Program-made: the position numbers and the translations under genes
Notes under the pieces: model-generated
The model's database searches: none
What the model saw: only the letters and a program-made list of their open reading frames with translations
What the model was told of the DNA's origin: nothing
Source of the DNA: DASZRZ01 sp963732925
GTDB lineage: Bacteria; Acidobacteriota; Terriglobia; Terriglobales; Acidobacteriaceae
DNA length: 64,000 nt
Direction of reading: 5' to 3'
Assembly: GCA_963732925.1 (NCBI GenBank)
Contig: CAVTBJ010000008.1
Coordinates: 21,297-85,296 of the forward strand
In this document: in pieces, positions 1-9,378 of the stretch
Layout: each line of letters begins with the position of its first letter
Position numbering within the stretch: the first letter of the stretch is position 1

Positions 1-944
1 ATCTTCACGATGGGCTTCACCCGGAAGCGGTCAACCTTGATCGCGTTAAAACGGTCGCGCACGTGATTGAGCGCCACCACGTAATCGTCCGAATAGAGCT
101 GATTGAGGAACTTGCCGAGATATTCGACCGTTCCCTTCATCGGGACCTTGTCCGCCACCTTGCCCAGCGCTGATTCCACCGTCCACGGCGACTTCTTCTT
201 CAGCACCTCGTGCATGTAGTCGATGGACTCGTCCAGGATGGCGTCGGTCTCGCCGGCATTGGTTTCAAAAGGACGGATCTGATGGGCGACCTCGTTGATC
301 ACGTCGCCCATATTCATGCCGTTCAGCAGGTTCAGGAAGAAGTCCAGGTTCATTTCCAGCCCGGCTTCCGCGTCGGACTGGTTCAGCCCGCCGGACTGCT
401 GGAACAGCATCACCCGGAAGCCATCGAAACCGGAATTGCGCAGCGCCAGCCGGTACTCGGCTTCGTACATGCCGAAACGGCAGGGACCGCACGCGCCCGC
501 GGTCAGGAAAATGTAGTTGTTGATCAGGTCGTCCCGCTTTACCCCGGATTCTTCCAGGTTCTGCAGGTACTGCACCAGATTGCCGACCGTGAAATAGGTC
601 GGGTTGCACTGCCCGTTGTTGCCGTATTCCTTGCCCAGCTGGAATGCCTTCACGTCCGCCGTGGGCAGAACTTCGCAACGATACCCCAGTCCTTCCAGGG
701 CACCATGGACCAGCTTTTCGTGCTTCCAGGTCAGGCCTCCGAACAGGAGAGTCGTCTTGTGCCGCTGGTCCGCGGTAAACGGTCGCTCGATGGGTTTGTG
801 AAAATGGTGAACTTGCTTGTGAACAATGCCGGCTTCCTTCTCCAGGCGCTCACGCTCCTGAGTGACACGTAGCCGGATCATCTCTTCCAGCGACTGGATC
901 TGTACCAGTCCATTGCTGCTGGGTACTTGTGTCGAAGTGCTCAT
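1..944 (-). CDS. 2-hydroxyacyl-CoA dehydratase-related protein (COG3581-like), 3' end beyond window
   Basis: The minus-strand frame is open from an ATG at 944 to the window edge, so about 314 N-terminal residues are visible and the C-terminus is missing. A GGTGAGGGAAG ribosome-binding stretch precedes the ATG. The protein has the cysteine motifs NGQCNPTYF and GACGPCRFGMYEAEYR, which recall the Fe-S-ligating segments of the 2-hydroxyglutaryl-CoA dehydratase/activase-related family (HgdB-like, DUF2229/COG3581). Family members are oxygen-sensitive Fe-S proteins or partners of ATP-driven electron activators; the substrate here cannot be told. The first 40 residues are charged and probably coiled-coil. 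No activator ATPase is visible in the window. Confidence 0.7.
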   Translation of the reverse strand, partial: MSTSTQVPSSNGLVQIQSLEEMIRLRVTQERERLEKEAGIVHKQVHHFHKPIERPFTADQRHKTTLLFGGLTWKHEKLVHGALEGLGYRCEVLPTADVKAFQLGKEYGNNGQCNPTYFTVGNLVQYLQNLEESGVKRDDLINNYIFLTAGACGPCRFGMYEAEYRLALRNSGFDGFRVMLFQQSGGLNQSDAEAGLEMNLDFFLNLLNGMNMGDVINEVAHQIRPFETNAGETDAILDESIDYMHEVLKKKSPWTVESALGKVADKVPMKGTVEYLGKFLNQLYSDDYVVALNHVRDRFNAIKVDRFRVKPIVK

Positions 945-1394
945 CTTCCCTCACCTTTTCACCCGCAGTATTGCTTCAGCGGCCCTCTACGGAACGCCAA
1001 CCAACCCCGGGAGTTCAAAAGCTGCTGCCTGTATCCTTAAGAAAAAACAGCTTTCCCGCAGTGGCATTGTTTAACGGTTCCCGCCCGGCCGCGACACGGA
1101 ATGAAGCGAACGGTACAAATTCATGGTCCAAGGGAAGACTCGGCAGGGTGAGCGGGGAGCCAAAATAGAGTTTTCAGCAACTTACAGCCTTTGCATCACG
1201 ATTCTCGAACCTCTGGGACGAGCTACCTGCGGTCTGCCAGCGCCGCGTCCTCCCACACCTCTACCCTCGCGCCGCATTGGGCTCCACCCTGCAAGTCAAG
1301 CCTGGTTGCCGGTTCTCCCGGTCGCTGGAGCCTGCTGCCGGACGCCTGTTATATTGATCTCCGACTTTTCGCCATCCCATACAGGAGCGCCCCC
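945..1394. other. intergenic region between divergent genes
   Basis: This 450-base stretch separates the divergent dehydratase-related gene and ssb. I see no convincing coding frame; the open frames lack family resemblance and ribosome-binding sites. It should contain promoters for both genes, but no clear -35/-10 pair stands out. A TATATT near 1350 is a weak -10 candidate for ssb. Confidence 0.5.
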
Positions 1395-1865
1395 ATGAAA
1401 AGCGTCAATAAGGTCATTCTCATCGGACATCTGGGCAAAGATCCGGAAGTCAAGTACACCCCCCAGGGCACTCCCGTCGCCAAGTTCAGCCTAGCCACCA
1501 ACGAGCGCTATAAGGACAAATCCGGCGAGTGGCAGGACCGCACTGAGTGGCACAACATCACCGCCTGGCAGCGCCTCGCCGAAATTGCCGGCGAATACCT
1601 CAAAAAGGGCAGCCAGGTCTACGTCGAAGGACGTCTGCGCACCGATTCCTGGGACGACAAGGAAAGCGGACAGAAGAAGTACCGCACCGAGATCGTGGTC
1701 AACGACATGGTCCTGCTGGGCGGACGCGGCCAGGGCGGTGGGGACGAGTTCAGTGGCGGCAATCGCTCCCGCGGAGCTTCCTCCGGCGGCTTCGACCAGC
1801 GCACCCCCGAACCCTCGATGTCCCAGGCCGGTGGCGAAATCACCGACGACGATATCCCGTTCTGA
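1395..1865 (+). CDS. ssb: single-stranded DNA-binding protein
   Basis: The 156-residue product has the full bacterial SSB layout. An N-terminal OB fold begins SVNKVILIGHLGKDPEVKY and includes the WHNITAW strand and YVEGRLRTDSW. It is followed by a glycine-rich linker and the acidic tip DDDIPF, which recruits repair and replication partners. The open frame extends upstream to 1191, but the ATG at 1395 is the expected start and has AGGAG seven bases upstream. SSB coats single-stranded DNA in replication, recombination and repair. It stands alone, without the rpsF/rpsR neighbours seen in many bacteria. Confidence 0.96.
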   Translation: MKSVNKVILIGHLGKDPEVKYTPQGTPVAKFSLATNERYKDKSGEWQDRTEWHNITAWQRLAEIAGEYLKKGSQVYVEGRLRTDSWDDKESGQKKYRTEIVVNDMVLLGGRGQGGGDEFSGGNRSRGASSGGFDQRTPEPSMSQAGGEITDDDIPF

Positions 1866-2040
1866 AGATAGAGATAGCAGCGGCGGGCTTCAGCTCCTTA
1901 ACGAAGTCCCTCCGCTGGAAGCGGCAGGCTTTGGCCCGCCAAACAAGGGAGTCGCTGACGTCGCGGCTTGGGCCGCGGCCCCCTCCGATCTCAGGAAGCG
2001 TGGGGCACGTTGTTACAGCGCCAGCACGCAGGTTTGGCGC

Positions 2041-2349
2041 TCACAACTCCACGAACACATCCTCCCCTTCCATCTTCAACGGATAAATCGGCAGGGTGAA
2101 TTCCGCTCCGGACTTGCACGCTCCGGTGCGCGCGTCGTACTCCCATCCATGCCACGGACACACCACCTTCCCCTGCATCACCACGCCCTGGCCGAGCGGC
2201 CCGCCGTGATGGCGGCACACGTTGTCCATGGCCGAGCACTCACCGTCCACGTTGGCCACGCACACGACCTTAACGCCCGCAAGAAACTCCCGCGCCTCTC
2301 CCGCCTGTGGCAGCTCCGATTTCCTGCCAATCCTGACCCAGTCCGCCAT
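2041..2349 (-). CDS. Rieske [2Fe-2S] ferredoxin
   Basis: The 102-residue protein is a single Rieske domain with both cluster-binding boxes intact: CRHHGGPL (Cys/His) near residues 46-53 and CPWHGWEY near 64-71. It has no signal peptide or membrane anchor, so it is a soluble electron carrier of the NirD/dioxygenase-ferredoxin type rather than a bc1 subunit. AAGGAAAGGGAG precedes the ATG. No oxygenase or nitrite reductase large subunit lies nearby, so its partner is unknown. Confidence 0.88.
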   Translation of the reverse strand: MADWVRIGRKSELPQAGEAREFLAGVKVVCVANVDGECSAMDNVCRHHGGPLGQGVVMQGKVVCPWHGWEYDARTGACKSGAEFTLPIYPLKMEGEDVFVEL

Positions 2350-2430
2350 GGCTCCCTTTCCTTATTCCCTGGCCTGTGTTTCCGGACGAACGATCGGCCC
2401 AAAAGCATTTGCCGATAAAACCGCCGGTGT

Positions 2431-2478
2431 GGGAATCTATACAGTATTAGTTGGGGAATTATACAGGGAATCTATACT
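2431..2478 (+). promoter_or_regulatory. three iterated GGGAAT(c)TATAC motifs upstream of the aldo/keto reductase
   Basis: GGGAATCTATAC occurs exactly at 2431-2442 and 2466-2477, and a variant, GGGAATTATAC, at 2454-2464. The last copy ends in TATACT, which could act as a -10 box for the gene starting at 2499. TTGGGG sixteen bases upstream of it is only a weak -35. The iterated arrangement suggests an operator, but no regulator is identifiable. Confidence 0.35.
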
Positions 2479-2498
2479 TTGCAAACAGAGGAGCACTC

Positions 2499-3519
2499 AT
2501 GAGTTTACCTAAGCGCCCGCTGGGCTCCAGCGGAATGGAAATTACCACGGTAGGCTTTGGCGCCTGGGCCATCGGCGGTGGCGGATGGGCGTTCGGATGG
2601 GGGCCGCAGGACGACGATGCCTCCCTCGCCGCCATGCGCCACGCCCTGAAGCTTGGCATCAACTGGATCGATACCGCGGCCGTCTACGGCCTTGGCCACT
2701 CCGAGGAAGTGATCGGACGCCTGCTGCGGGAAATCCCCGCCTCCGATCGCCCGCTGGTGTTCACCAAGTGCGGCCTGCGCTGGGACGATAAGGATCCCAT
2801 GAAGCCCGCCATCCGCACCCTCAAGCCGGAGTCCATCCGCTTCGAGTGCGAGGCTTCGCTTCGCCGCCTGGGCGTCGAGCGCATCGACCTCTACCAGTTT
2901 CATTGGCCCGACGAAACCGGCGTTCCGGTCGAGGATTCCTGGGCAGTCATGATGAAGCTGGTCGAGGAGGGCAAGATTCGCGCTCCCGGCGTCTCCAACT
3001 TCAAACTCGACCTTCTGCAGCGCTGCGAAGCCCTGCGCCACGTGGAATCGCTGCAGCCGCCCTTTTCGCTGGTTCGCCGCGAGTACGCCGAACGCGAACT
3101 TCCCTGGTGCCTCGAGCACAAGACCGGCGTCATCTGCTACAGCCCCATGCAGTCGGGGCATCTTTACGGAAAGCTTCTCCGCCCAGCGCGTGCAGGCCTT
3201 GGCTGCCGACGACTGGCGGCGCCGCGGCGCCGCAGTTCCAGTCGCCCAACCTGAACGCAACATCGCCCTGCGCGACGCCCTGCGGCCCATCGCCAAGCGT
3301 CATAGCTCCACGGTTTCCGCCGTCGCCGTCGCCTGGGCCATTCATTGGCCGGGCATCACCGCGGCCATCGTCGGAGCCCGCTCGCCCCAGCAGGTCGATG
3401 GCTGGATCGGGGGCGCGTCCCTCAAACTTTCTTCTGATGACCTGGAAGAGATTTACGACGCCCTCAACAAAACCGGCGCAGGCAAAGGACCCGTTGCGCC
3501 GAACTTCGCTCGCGTCTAA
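2499..3519 (+). pseudogene. aldo/keto reductase, frameshifted
   Basis: The first 225 or so residues form a normal aldo/keto reductase of the L-glyceraldehyde-3-phosphate reductase/general stress protein type: GFGAWAIGGG start, DTAAVYGLGHSEE with catalytic Asp and Tyr, the TKCG strand, and YQFHWPD. After SPMQSGHLYGK near 3173 the frame shifts by one extra base at about 3174 (family-like FSAQRVQALAADDWRRR resumes). A short PQFQSPNL segment lies in the third frame (3230-3253), and RNIALRD to the stop at 3519 is in the second frame again. At least one and probably three indels are therefore present. AGAGGAG precedes the ATG at 2499. It is a recent pseudogene or an assembly error. Confidence 0.8.
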
Positions 3520-3538
3520 ACAGATCGGGGCGAAACAA

Positions 3539-3573
3539 AAAGCGCGTGCCTTCTGGCGCGCGCTTTAATTTTT
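3539..3573 (+). terminator. Rho-independent terminator after aldo/keto reductase
   Basis: A 12-base stem (AAAGCGCGTGCC with GGCGCGCGCTTT, one G-T pair) closes a TTCT loop and is followed by AATTTTT. It sits 20 bases after the aldo/keto reductase stop. Confidence 0.85.
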
Positions 3574-3671
3574 CATCGAACGGAAGCCAGACCGCGAACT
3601 TCAATCTCTGCAGAAGCGCAGACCAGAATTAAGAATTGCCCCCATCTCCGCGTCTCCGTGGCAGACTTCTA

Positions 3672-4232
3672 CTACCGCGGCTGCAGCGTCTGCGCGATCA
3701 TCACTTGCCGTTTGAAGTTCTCCACCATATCTTCACTGAGCCGCACTTCCGTAGGCCGCTTCGCAATCGACATCTGGTCGATTTTGTCCTGCAATTTCAG
3801 CAGAGCGTAAAAAAGATTTTCCGGACGCGGCGGGCAGCCGATCACGTATACATCCGTGGGAACGATCTTGTCCACGCCCTGCAACACCGCATAGGTGTTG
3901 AACGGACCGCCCACCGACGAGCAAGCTCCCATGGAAATCACCCACTTGGGATCCGGCATCTGGGCGTAAATCCGCTGCACGATGGGAGCCATCTTCAGCG
4001 TTACCGTGCCCGCCACGATCATCAGGTCGCTCTGCCGCGGGCTGGGACGAAACACCTCCGACCCGAAGCGCGCAATGTCGAAACGCGCCGTGGACGAGGC
4101 GATCATCTCGATGGCGCAGCATGCCAGCCCGAACGTCATCGGCCAGATCGCCGACTTTCGCGCCCAGTTGAAGACATAGTCAACCGTCGTGACCATGAAG
4201 TTCTTTTCGAACTTGTTCTGTAGCCAGCCCAT
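3672..4232 (-). CDS. nuoB: NADH-quinone oxidoreductase subunit B
   Basis: The 186-residue product is the Complex I subunit that ligates [4Fe-4S] cluster N2 at the quinone site. The four ligands are visible: the tandem cysteines of FGLACCAIEM, MGACSSVGG and IGCPPRPE. The open frame runs upstream to 4334, but MGWLQNKFEKNF at 4232 is the conserved start and has AAGGGGG just upstream. The surprise is context: no other nuo gene flanks it within this window, whereas nuoB usually sits in nuoABCD. It is either a detached subunit gene or a second copy. Confidence 0.93.
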   Translation of the reverse strand: MGWLQNKFEKNFMVTTVDYVFNWARKSAIWPMTFGLACCAIEMIASSTARFDIARFGSEVFRPSPRQSDLMIVAGTVTLKMAPIVQRIYAQMPDPKWVISMGACSSVGGPFNTYAVLQGVDKIVPTDVYVIGCPPRPENLFYALLKLQDKIDQMSIAKRPTEVRLSEDMVENFKRQVMIAQTLQPR

Positions 4233-4526
4233 GATCCCCCTTTTCCGCGCGGTGAGCCTGCACCGGCGGACCCAGATGGCGGCCCTCGATTTGCCCCACA
4301 GTCGATGTGCCCCACAGTCTATGACGGGACCCACGGCAGGTCAACGGACTGCGCAGGCGAGGCGGCGGGAATCCCATTTCTGTCCACGTTTGGCGGACAT
4401 GGCCCGTGCCTGCTCGCGCCGTCTTGCCTAGGCTGGCGCTCAAGTCGACATTCCGGACCCCAAAAGCCCTTCGGTGCGATAAGCTATTGCGCGGCTTCCC
4501 AACCCAGTCCCAGCAGGCACGAAACC

Positions 4527-5070
<544 letters not shown>

Positions 5071-5144
5071 CCGGCCTTTGGGGCGCTGACTCGATCGCAT
5101 TGAGGACTGTGGAGAAATCTCCCGCCCGGATCACCCCAGCTGCT

Positions 5145-5167
5145 CATTCCGAGCGAAGCGAGGAAGC
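5145..5167. repeat. dispersed intergenic repeat fragment (ATTCCGAGCGAAGCGAGG type)
   Basis: CATTCCGAGCGAAGCGAGG is a short element of a kind often scattered between genes in acidobacterial and other environmental genomes. A related, diverged copy (GTCATCCTGAGCGG and GAAGTCGAAGAATCTT) lies at 7103-7147. No transposase is associated. Confidence 0.45.
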
Positions 5168-5217
5168 TGCTTTTGCCGCCCATAGCACCGCGTTGGTCCG
5201 CCACAATGGAGGGCGGG

Positions 5218-5880
5218 CTAGTCCACGGTAATGGCAATCGATCTCTGGTCGGCCAGCAGCACCAGATCGTCACGGCGGCGCACGCCAAAGGTTTCGAGCA
5301 GCCTGCTTACCCGGCTCTGCACATCTTCCGCCGGCAGGCGCAGTCTTTCCGCAATCTGCTCGTCGGAGTAGCGGCTCAACACCGCATCCAGCAGCACCGT
5401 TTCATTCTCGGTGAGCTCGGCCCGCGCCAGCGCAAATCGCGCCCGCCGGGCCACTGCCAGGCTGGACTCCAGAAATCGCACCAGCACCCCTCGCGGAATC
5501 CAGAACCCGCCATTGGCCACCACCTGCACGGCCGCCGGGAGTTGCCGCTGCAGATCGTCATACGCAATCAGCCCACGCGCATCCGCCGAGAGCGCGGCAA
5601 ACGCCAGGGAATCACTCATTTCATCGCTGGCGATCAGTACTGGGCGCTCGTCCGATGCGCTCATCACCTCGCCTGCCCGTTGGACGGTGGCCATCGCCTC
5701 GGGAAGAGCGTCCAGCAGGAAGACGTCCGCCGCCGGAAGGCGCGAGGCCGCAATCGAATTCCCTACCAGCCGCGTCTGGAACCGCAGTCCCAGCAGGTAA
5801 AGCGTCTCTTCCACGGCAGCAATGCGCTCTCTGTCTGCGGAGAGGAAACACAGCATCGGAACTGAGCTGACAAGCGCCAC
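5218..5880 (-). CDS. LuxR/NarL-type transcriptional regulator with degenerate receiver-like domain
   Basis: The 220-residue product ends with a LuxR-type helix-turn-helix: LTENETVLLDAVLSRYSDEQ, then IAERLRLPAEDVQSRVSRLL. The N-terminal 130 residues have receiver-like alternating strands and helices (CFLSADRERIAAV, DVFLLDALPEA) with an aspartate that could be phosphorylated, but the usual acidic pair and lysine are not obvious. It may therefore be an atypical response regulator. The frame starts with GTG at 5880; an in-frame ATG at 5856 (MLCFLSADRE) is equally plausible. No partner kinase is adjacent. Confidence 0.72.
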   Translation of the reverse strand: MALVSSVPMLCFLSADRERIAAVEETLYLLGLRFQTRLVGNSIAASRLPAADVFLLDALPEAMATVQRAGEVMSASDERPVLIASDEMSDSLAFAALSADARGLIAYDDLQRQLPAAVQVVANGGFWIPRGVLVRFLESSLAVARRARFALARAELTENETVLLDAVLSRYSDEQIAERLRLPAEDVQSRVSRLLETFGVRRRDDLVLLADQRSIAITVD

Positions 5881-6056
5881 GCCCGGAGCCTATCCCATTT
5901 CCCATTCCCGGACAATTCGCTTGTGTTGCCCAGAATGGGTCCCGGCCTGCACCTCCGTCCATGGTCATACCGCTTCTTTCCGGCAGCCTCCGATTGACGC
6001 TCGCCGGCCTTCATGCTCCAATGCTCTCCCGCCGCTGCGGCCAAGGGGAACCAACC

Positions 6057-7085
6057 ATGCTCCGTAGGCTTCGATTCGCCGTTGTCATATTGGTCCTGCT
6101 GGCGGTCGCCGTACCCGCTCTGGCGCAGCGCAAGCAGGGCAATCCTCTGGACCATCTTCCCGCCAACGTCGAATTGCTCACCCATTTTGGAGAGCGCGCT
6201 GATATTTCTCCTGACGGCCAGCGCATTGCCTTCATGGACAAAAGTTTCGGCGATGCCTTCGTGATCGACCTCAAGACGCGCGTCATCACGTGTCTTACCT
6301 GCAATGTGCCCGGAGCGGCATTTCTGCGCGTCATGCATCTGCCCTCCGGGGATTACATTCTCATCGGTCCCGAGCGCTTTCAGGACATCCATACCAGCCG
6401 CTATCAAGATAATGAACTCTGGTTTCTCAGCAAGCAGCCCGGTTCCGGACCACAGCGTCTCGGCCAGAAAATGAGCGAGGGCGCGGCGATCTCCAAGAAG
6501 AACATGAAGATCGCCTACTCCGTAACCCCGCCCCAGGATCCCTCGCTCGCTCCCGACGAAAGCCTGCTCTACACCGCCGATATCGAAGTCTCCGGTGATG
6601 CCGCGCGCCTGACGAACAGGAAGATGGTCTATAAGAGCGCTTCCAAAGATTGCCGCATGGAAGCGCAGGACTTTTTCGACAACGACCAGCAACTCACCTT
6701 CACTTGCTATCATGCAAATCATCTCGCGGACGTAATGATGATCGATTTGAATACGGGCAAGGTGCAAAACGCATCTCAAATGCCTGGCATTTACAACGAA
6801 CCGGAAGGCATCTTCCCGGACGGCAAGTACACCCTCGTCGAATCCTCCAAGCAGGTGGAAACCCTCGGCGGCGCCAACGATTCCCACAACATCGACCTCT
6901 GGAAGCTAAAGCTGGACGGCACCGGTAAGGACTTCACCCGTATCACGCACTTCAACGACTACGAGGGATACAAGGCATCCAACCCGGTGGTTGCCCCCGA
7001 CGGTAGCTTCATGGCCTTCCAGGTCGCCCACACTGGAGACGAAGCCGGCGTCGGCTACGGCATTCTCCTCTGGCACTTTGAGTAA
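6057..7085 (+). CDS. secreted PD40/TolB-like beta-propeller protein
   Basis: The product (342 residues from the ATG at 6057) starts with a clear signal peptide (charged MLRRLRF, hydrophobic stretch, cleavage near PALAQ). The body has repeated beta-propeller blades of the PD40/WD40-like kind: ADISPDGQRIAFMD, NEPEGIFPDGKYTLVESS and NPVVAPDGSFMAFQVAH. The open frame reaches 5961, but only the 6057 start puts the signal peptide at the N-terminus, and AAGGGGAA precedes it. No peptidase domain follows the propeller, so it is probably a periplasmic binding or scaffold protein. It lies just upstream of a secreted peptidase on the same strand. Confidence 0.7.
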   Translation: MLRRLRFAVVILVLLAVAVPALAQRKQGNPLDHLPANVELLTHFGERADISPDGQRIAFMDKSFGDAFVIDLKTRVITCLTCNVPGAAFLRVMHLPSGDYILIGPERFQDIHTSRYQDNELWFLSKQPGSGPQRLGQKMSEGAAISKKNMKIAYSVTPPQDPSLAPDESLLYTADIEVSGDAARLTNRKMVYKSASKDCRMEAQDFFDNDQQLTFTCYHANHLADVMMIDLNTGKVQNASQMPGIYNEPEGIFPDGKYTLVESSKQVETLGGANDSHNIDLWKLKLDGTGKDFTRITHFNDYEGYKASNPVVAPDGSFMAFQVAHTGDEAGVGYGILLWHFE

Positions 7086-7102
7086 CAGGAGATTTAAGCT
7101 CG

Positions 7103-7147
7103 TGTCATCCTGAGCGGAACGCCGCCGGCGCGAAGTCGAAGAATCTT
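7103..7147. repeat. dispersed intergenic repeat fragment (GTCATCCTGAGCG type)
   Basis: The GTCATCCTGAGCG...GAAGTCGAAGAATCTT segment lies between the propeller gene and the S46 peptidase. It is a diverged relative of the fragment at 5145-5167, interrupted by a GC-rich insert. Confidence 0.45.
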
Positions 7148-7293
7148 GCGTTCTCCCACGGCCAATCCGTGCATCGGAGGCTTCCCAAAGACGGGTATAC
7201 TCAGCGGAAACATGGTCCGGGGGTTCGTGGCCCGCAAGGCTCGTGCTGAACCGTGTGCGCGCACTTCTTTATTCTTCCCACAGGCGGCGTCGT

Positions 7294-9378
7294 ATGAAGT
7301 TGAAGCTTGCAATTGCCATTACTCTGCTATCTGCGCTCGCGGCGGTGCCGGCGCACGCTGACGAAGGCATGTGGACCTTTAACAACTTCCCTTCGAAAAC
7401 TGTCGCAACCAAATACGGATTCGCGCCCTCCCAGGCATGGCTGAACCACGTGCGCGCCGCTTCGTTGCGCATCGCCGGCGGTTGTTCCGCATCGTTCATT
7501 TCCCCCCAAGGCCTGGTGATGACGAATTACCACTGCGTCATGGAGTGTGTGAAGGCGCTCTCCACTGCAAAGCAGAACCTGGTGGAAACCGGCTTCCGGG
7601 CCCAAACTTCCAGCGAGGAACGGAAGTGCCCCGCATACGAACTCGACCAGTTGACCGAAATTCGCGACGTCACCGCAGACGTGCACAGCGCGCTTGCCGG
7701 CAAAACGGGGGACGCGGCCAATCTGGCGTTGCGCGCCGAAACCGCCAAACTGCAACAAAGCTGCGGATCGGATCCCGCCGTTCGCTGCGACCTGGTGTCT
7801 CTCTATCATGGCGGCATCTATGACCTCTACCGCTACAAACGCTACAGCGACGTGCGCCTGGTGTTTGCGCCCGAATTTCAGGCAGGCTTCTTCGGCGGCG
7901 ATCCGGACAACTTCAACTTTCCGCGTTTCGACTACGACCTAGGCTTGCTTCGAGCCTACGAAAACAATCAGCCGGTCGCGAACAACCAGTACCTGCGCTG
8001 GAGCCAAGATGGCTCGAAAGAAGGCCAACTGGTGTTTGTTTCCGGCAACCCGGGCGGCACCAGCCGGGAGCTTACGGTTTCCCAGCTCCAATTCGAGCGC
8101 GACAAAATCTATCCGGCTTTTCTGCCGGAGCTGGCCGAATACCGGGGGCTCCTGGAACAGTTCATCGCAATGGGCCCCCAACAGGCCCGCGAGGCGAATG
8201 AGGATCTGTTTGAGATCGCCAATTACTTCAAAGCCCTGCTGGGACGGCAGCAGGCGCTCATGGATCCGGAGTTTTTCAGCAGGAAAGTCAGCCAGGAGAA
8301 AAGTCTGCGCGATGCTATTGCTGCGCGCCCCGAGCTGGCAGCCAATGCCACGGCCTGGGACGATCTGGCGCACATCCAGACGGAACGCGCCAAGTTGTAC
8401 ACCCAGCACAGCGCCATGGACGGTAATTTTATGTTGCACTCGGGACTGCTCGGCCAGGCAATCTCCCTCGTGCGTGCGCCCGTCGAGCGCGCCAAGCCTA
8501 ACGGGGAGCGCCTTCCTGAATACACCGACCAGTCGCTGGTGCAACTCCAGCAGGAGCTCTCGGCGCCAATCCCGGTCTACAAGGACCTGGAGGAGCTCAC
8601 CCTCGGCTTCGCTTTCACCTCCATGCAGCGCGATCTGGGCGCGGATGATCCATTCGTGCGCAAGATGCTGGGCAAGGAGTCACCGGGCCAGCTCGCTCAC
8701 CGGCTGGTGACCGGAACCCATCTCGACGACGCCAAGGTGCGGGAAGCCCTCTACAACGGCGGCCAGGCGGCAATCGAAAAATCTGAGGATCCCATGATTC
8801 GATTCGCTGCCCTGATCGATCCCGCTCTGCGTAGTATCCGGAAAGAATATGAGTCGGAGGTCACTGCGCCCACACGCGCGGCAGCCCAGAAAATTGCCAA
8901 CATGCGATTCGCGATCTACGGCACCAGTCTCGATCCCGATGCCACCTTCACCGCCCGCCTGAGCTACGGCACGGTGAAGGGTTTCACCGATGCTCGTGGT
9001 CACTTGGTCGCGCCCTATACGACCGTCGGCGGCCTGTTCGATCGCGCCAATGGCGCTCCACCCTTCGTCCTGCCGCAAAGCTGGTCGGCGGCGAAGAAGG
9101 AATTGAATTTGGCGACGCCCATGAACTTTTCCACCACCAACGACATCATTGGCGGCAACTCCGGCAGCCCTGTCATCGATCAGAACGGCGATATCGTCGG
9201 CCTGATCTTCGATGGCAACATCTTTTCCCTTGGCGGCAACTACGGTTACGACCCAGTGTCTAACCGGGCGGTTGCGGTCGACAGCCGGGTGCTGCTGGAG
9301 GGACTCCGAACCGTATACCATCTCGACCGTGTGGTTCAGGAAATCGAAGCTGGGCGGCAGGCTGCGCGACCTCAATAA
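7294..9378 (+). CDS. S46 family dipeptidyl-peptidase (DPP7/DPP11-like), secreted
   Basis: The 694-residue product has a signal peptide ending at AHA (residue 22) and the S46 chymotrypsin-fold landmarks: catalytic His80 in VMTNYHCVM, the DNFNFPRFDYDL block around residues 205-215 that supplies the aspartate, and Ser623 in IGGNSGSP. Length matches the family (about 700). S46 enzymes remove dipeptides from peptide N-termini in the periplasm. FDGN at residues 639-642 has Gly where, from memory, DPP11 has Arg, so hydrophobic-P1 (DPP7-like) specificity is more likely; this needs an alignment. The frame extends to 7243, but the ATG at 7294 begins the signal peptide. The 3' end overlaps the convergent methyltransferase gene by 7 bases. 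Confidence 0.93.
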   Translation: MKLKLAIAITLLSALAAVPAHADEGMWTFNNFPSKTVATKYGFAPSQAWLNHVRAASLRIAGGCSASFISPQGLVMTNYHCVMECVKALSTAKQNLVETGFRAQTSSEERKCPAYELDQLTEIRDVTADVHSALAGKTGDAANLALRAETAKLQQSCGSDPAVRCDLVSLYHGGIYDLYRYKRYSDVRLVFAPEFQAGFFGGDPDNFNFPRFDYDLGLLRAYENNQPVANNQYLRWSQDGSKEGQLVFVSGNPGGTSRELTVSQLQFERDKIYPAFLPELAEYRGLLEQFIAMGPQQAREANEDLFEIANYFKALLGRQQALMDPEFFSRKVSQEKSLRDAIAARPELAANATAWDDLAHIQTERAKLYTQHSAMDGNFMLHSGLLGQAISLVRAPVERAKPNGERLPEYTDQSLVQLQQELSAPIPVYKDLEELTLGFAFTSMQRDLGADDPFVRKMLGKESPGQLAHRLVTGTHLDDAKVREALYNGGQAAIEKSEDPMIRFAALIDPALRSIRKEYESEVTAPTRAAAQKIANMRFAIYGTSLDPDATFTARLSYGTVKGFTDARGHLVAPYTTVGGLFDRANGAPPFVLPQSWSAAKKELNLATPMNFSTTNDIIGGNSGSPVIDQNGDIVGLIFDGNIFSLGGNYGYDPVSNRAVAVDSRVLLEGLRTVYHLDRVVQEIEAGRQAARPQ

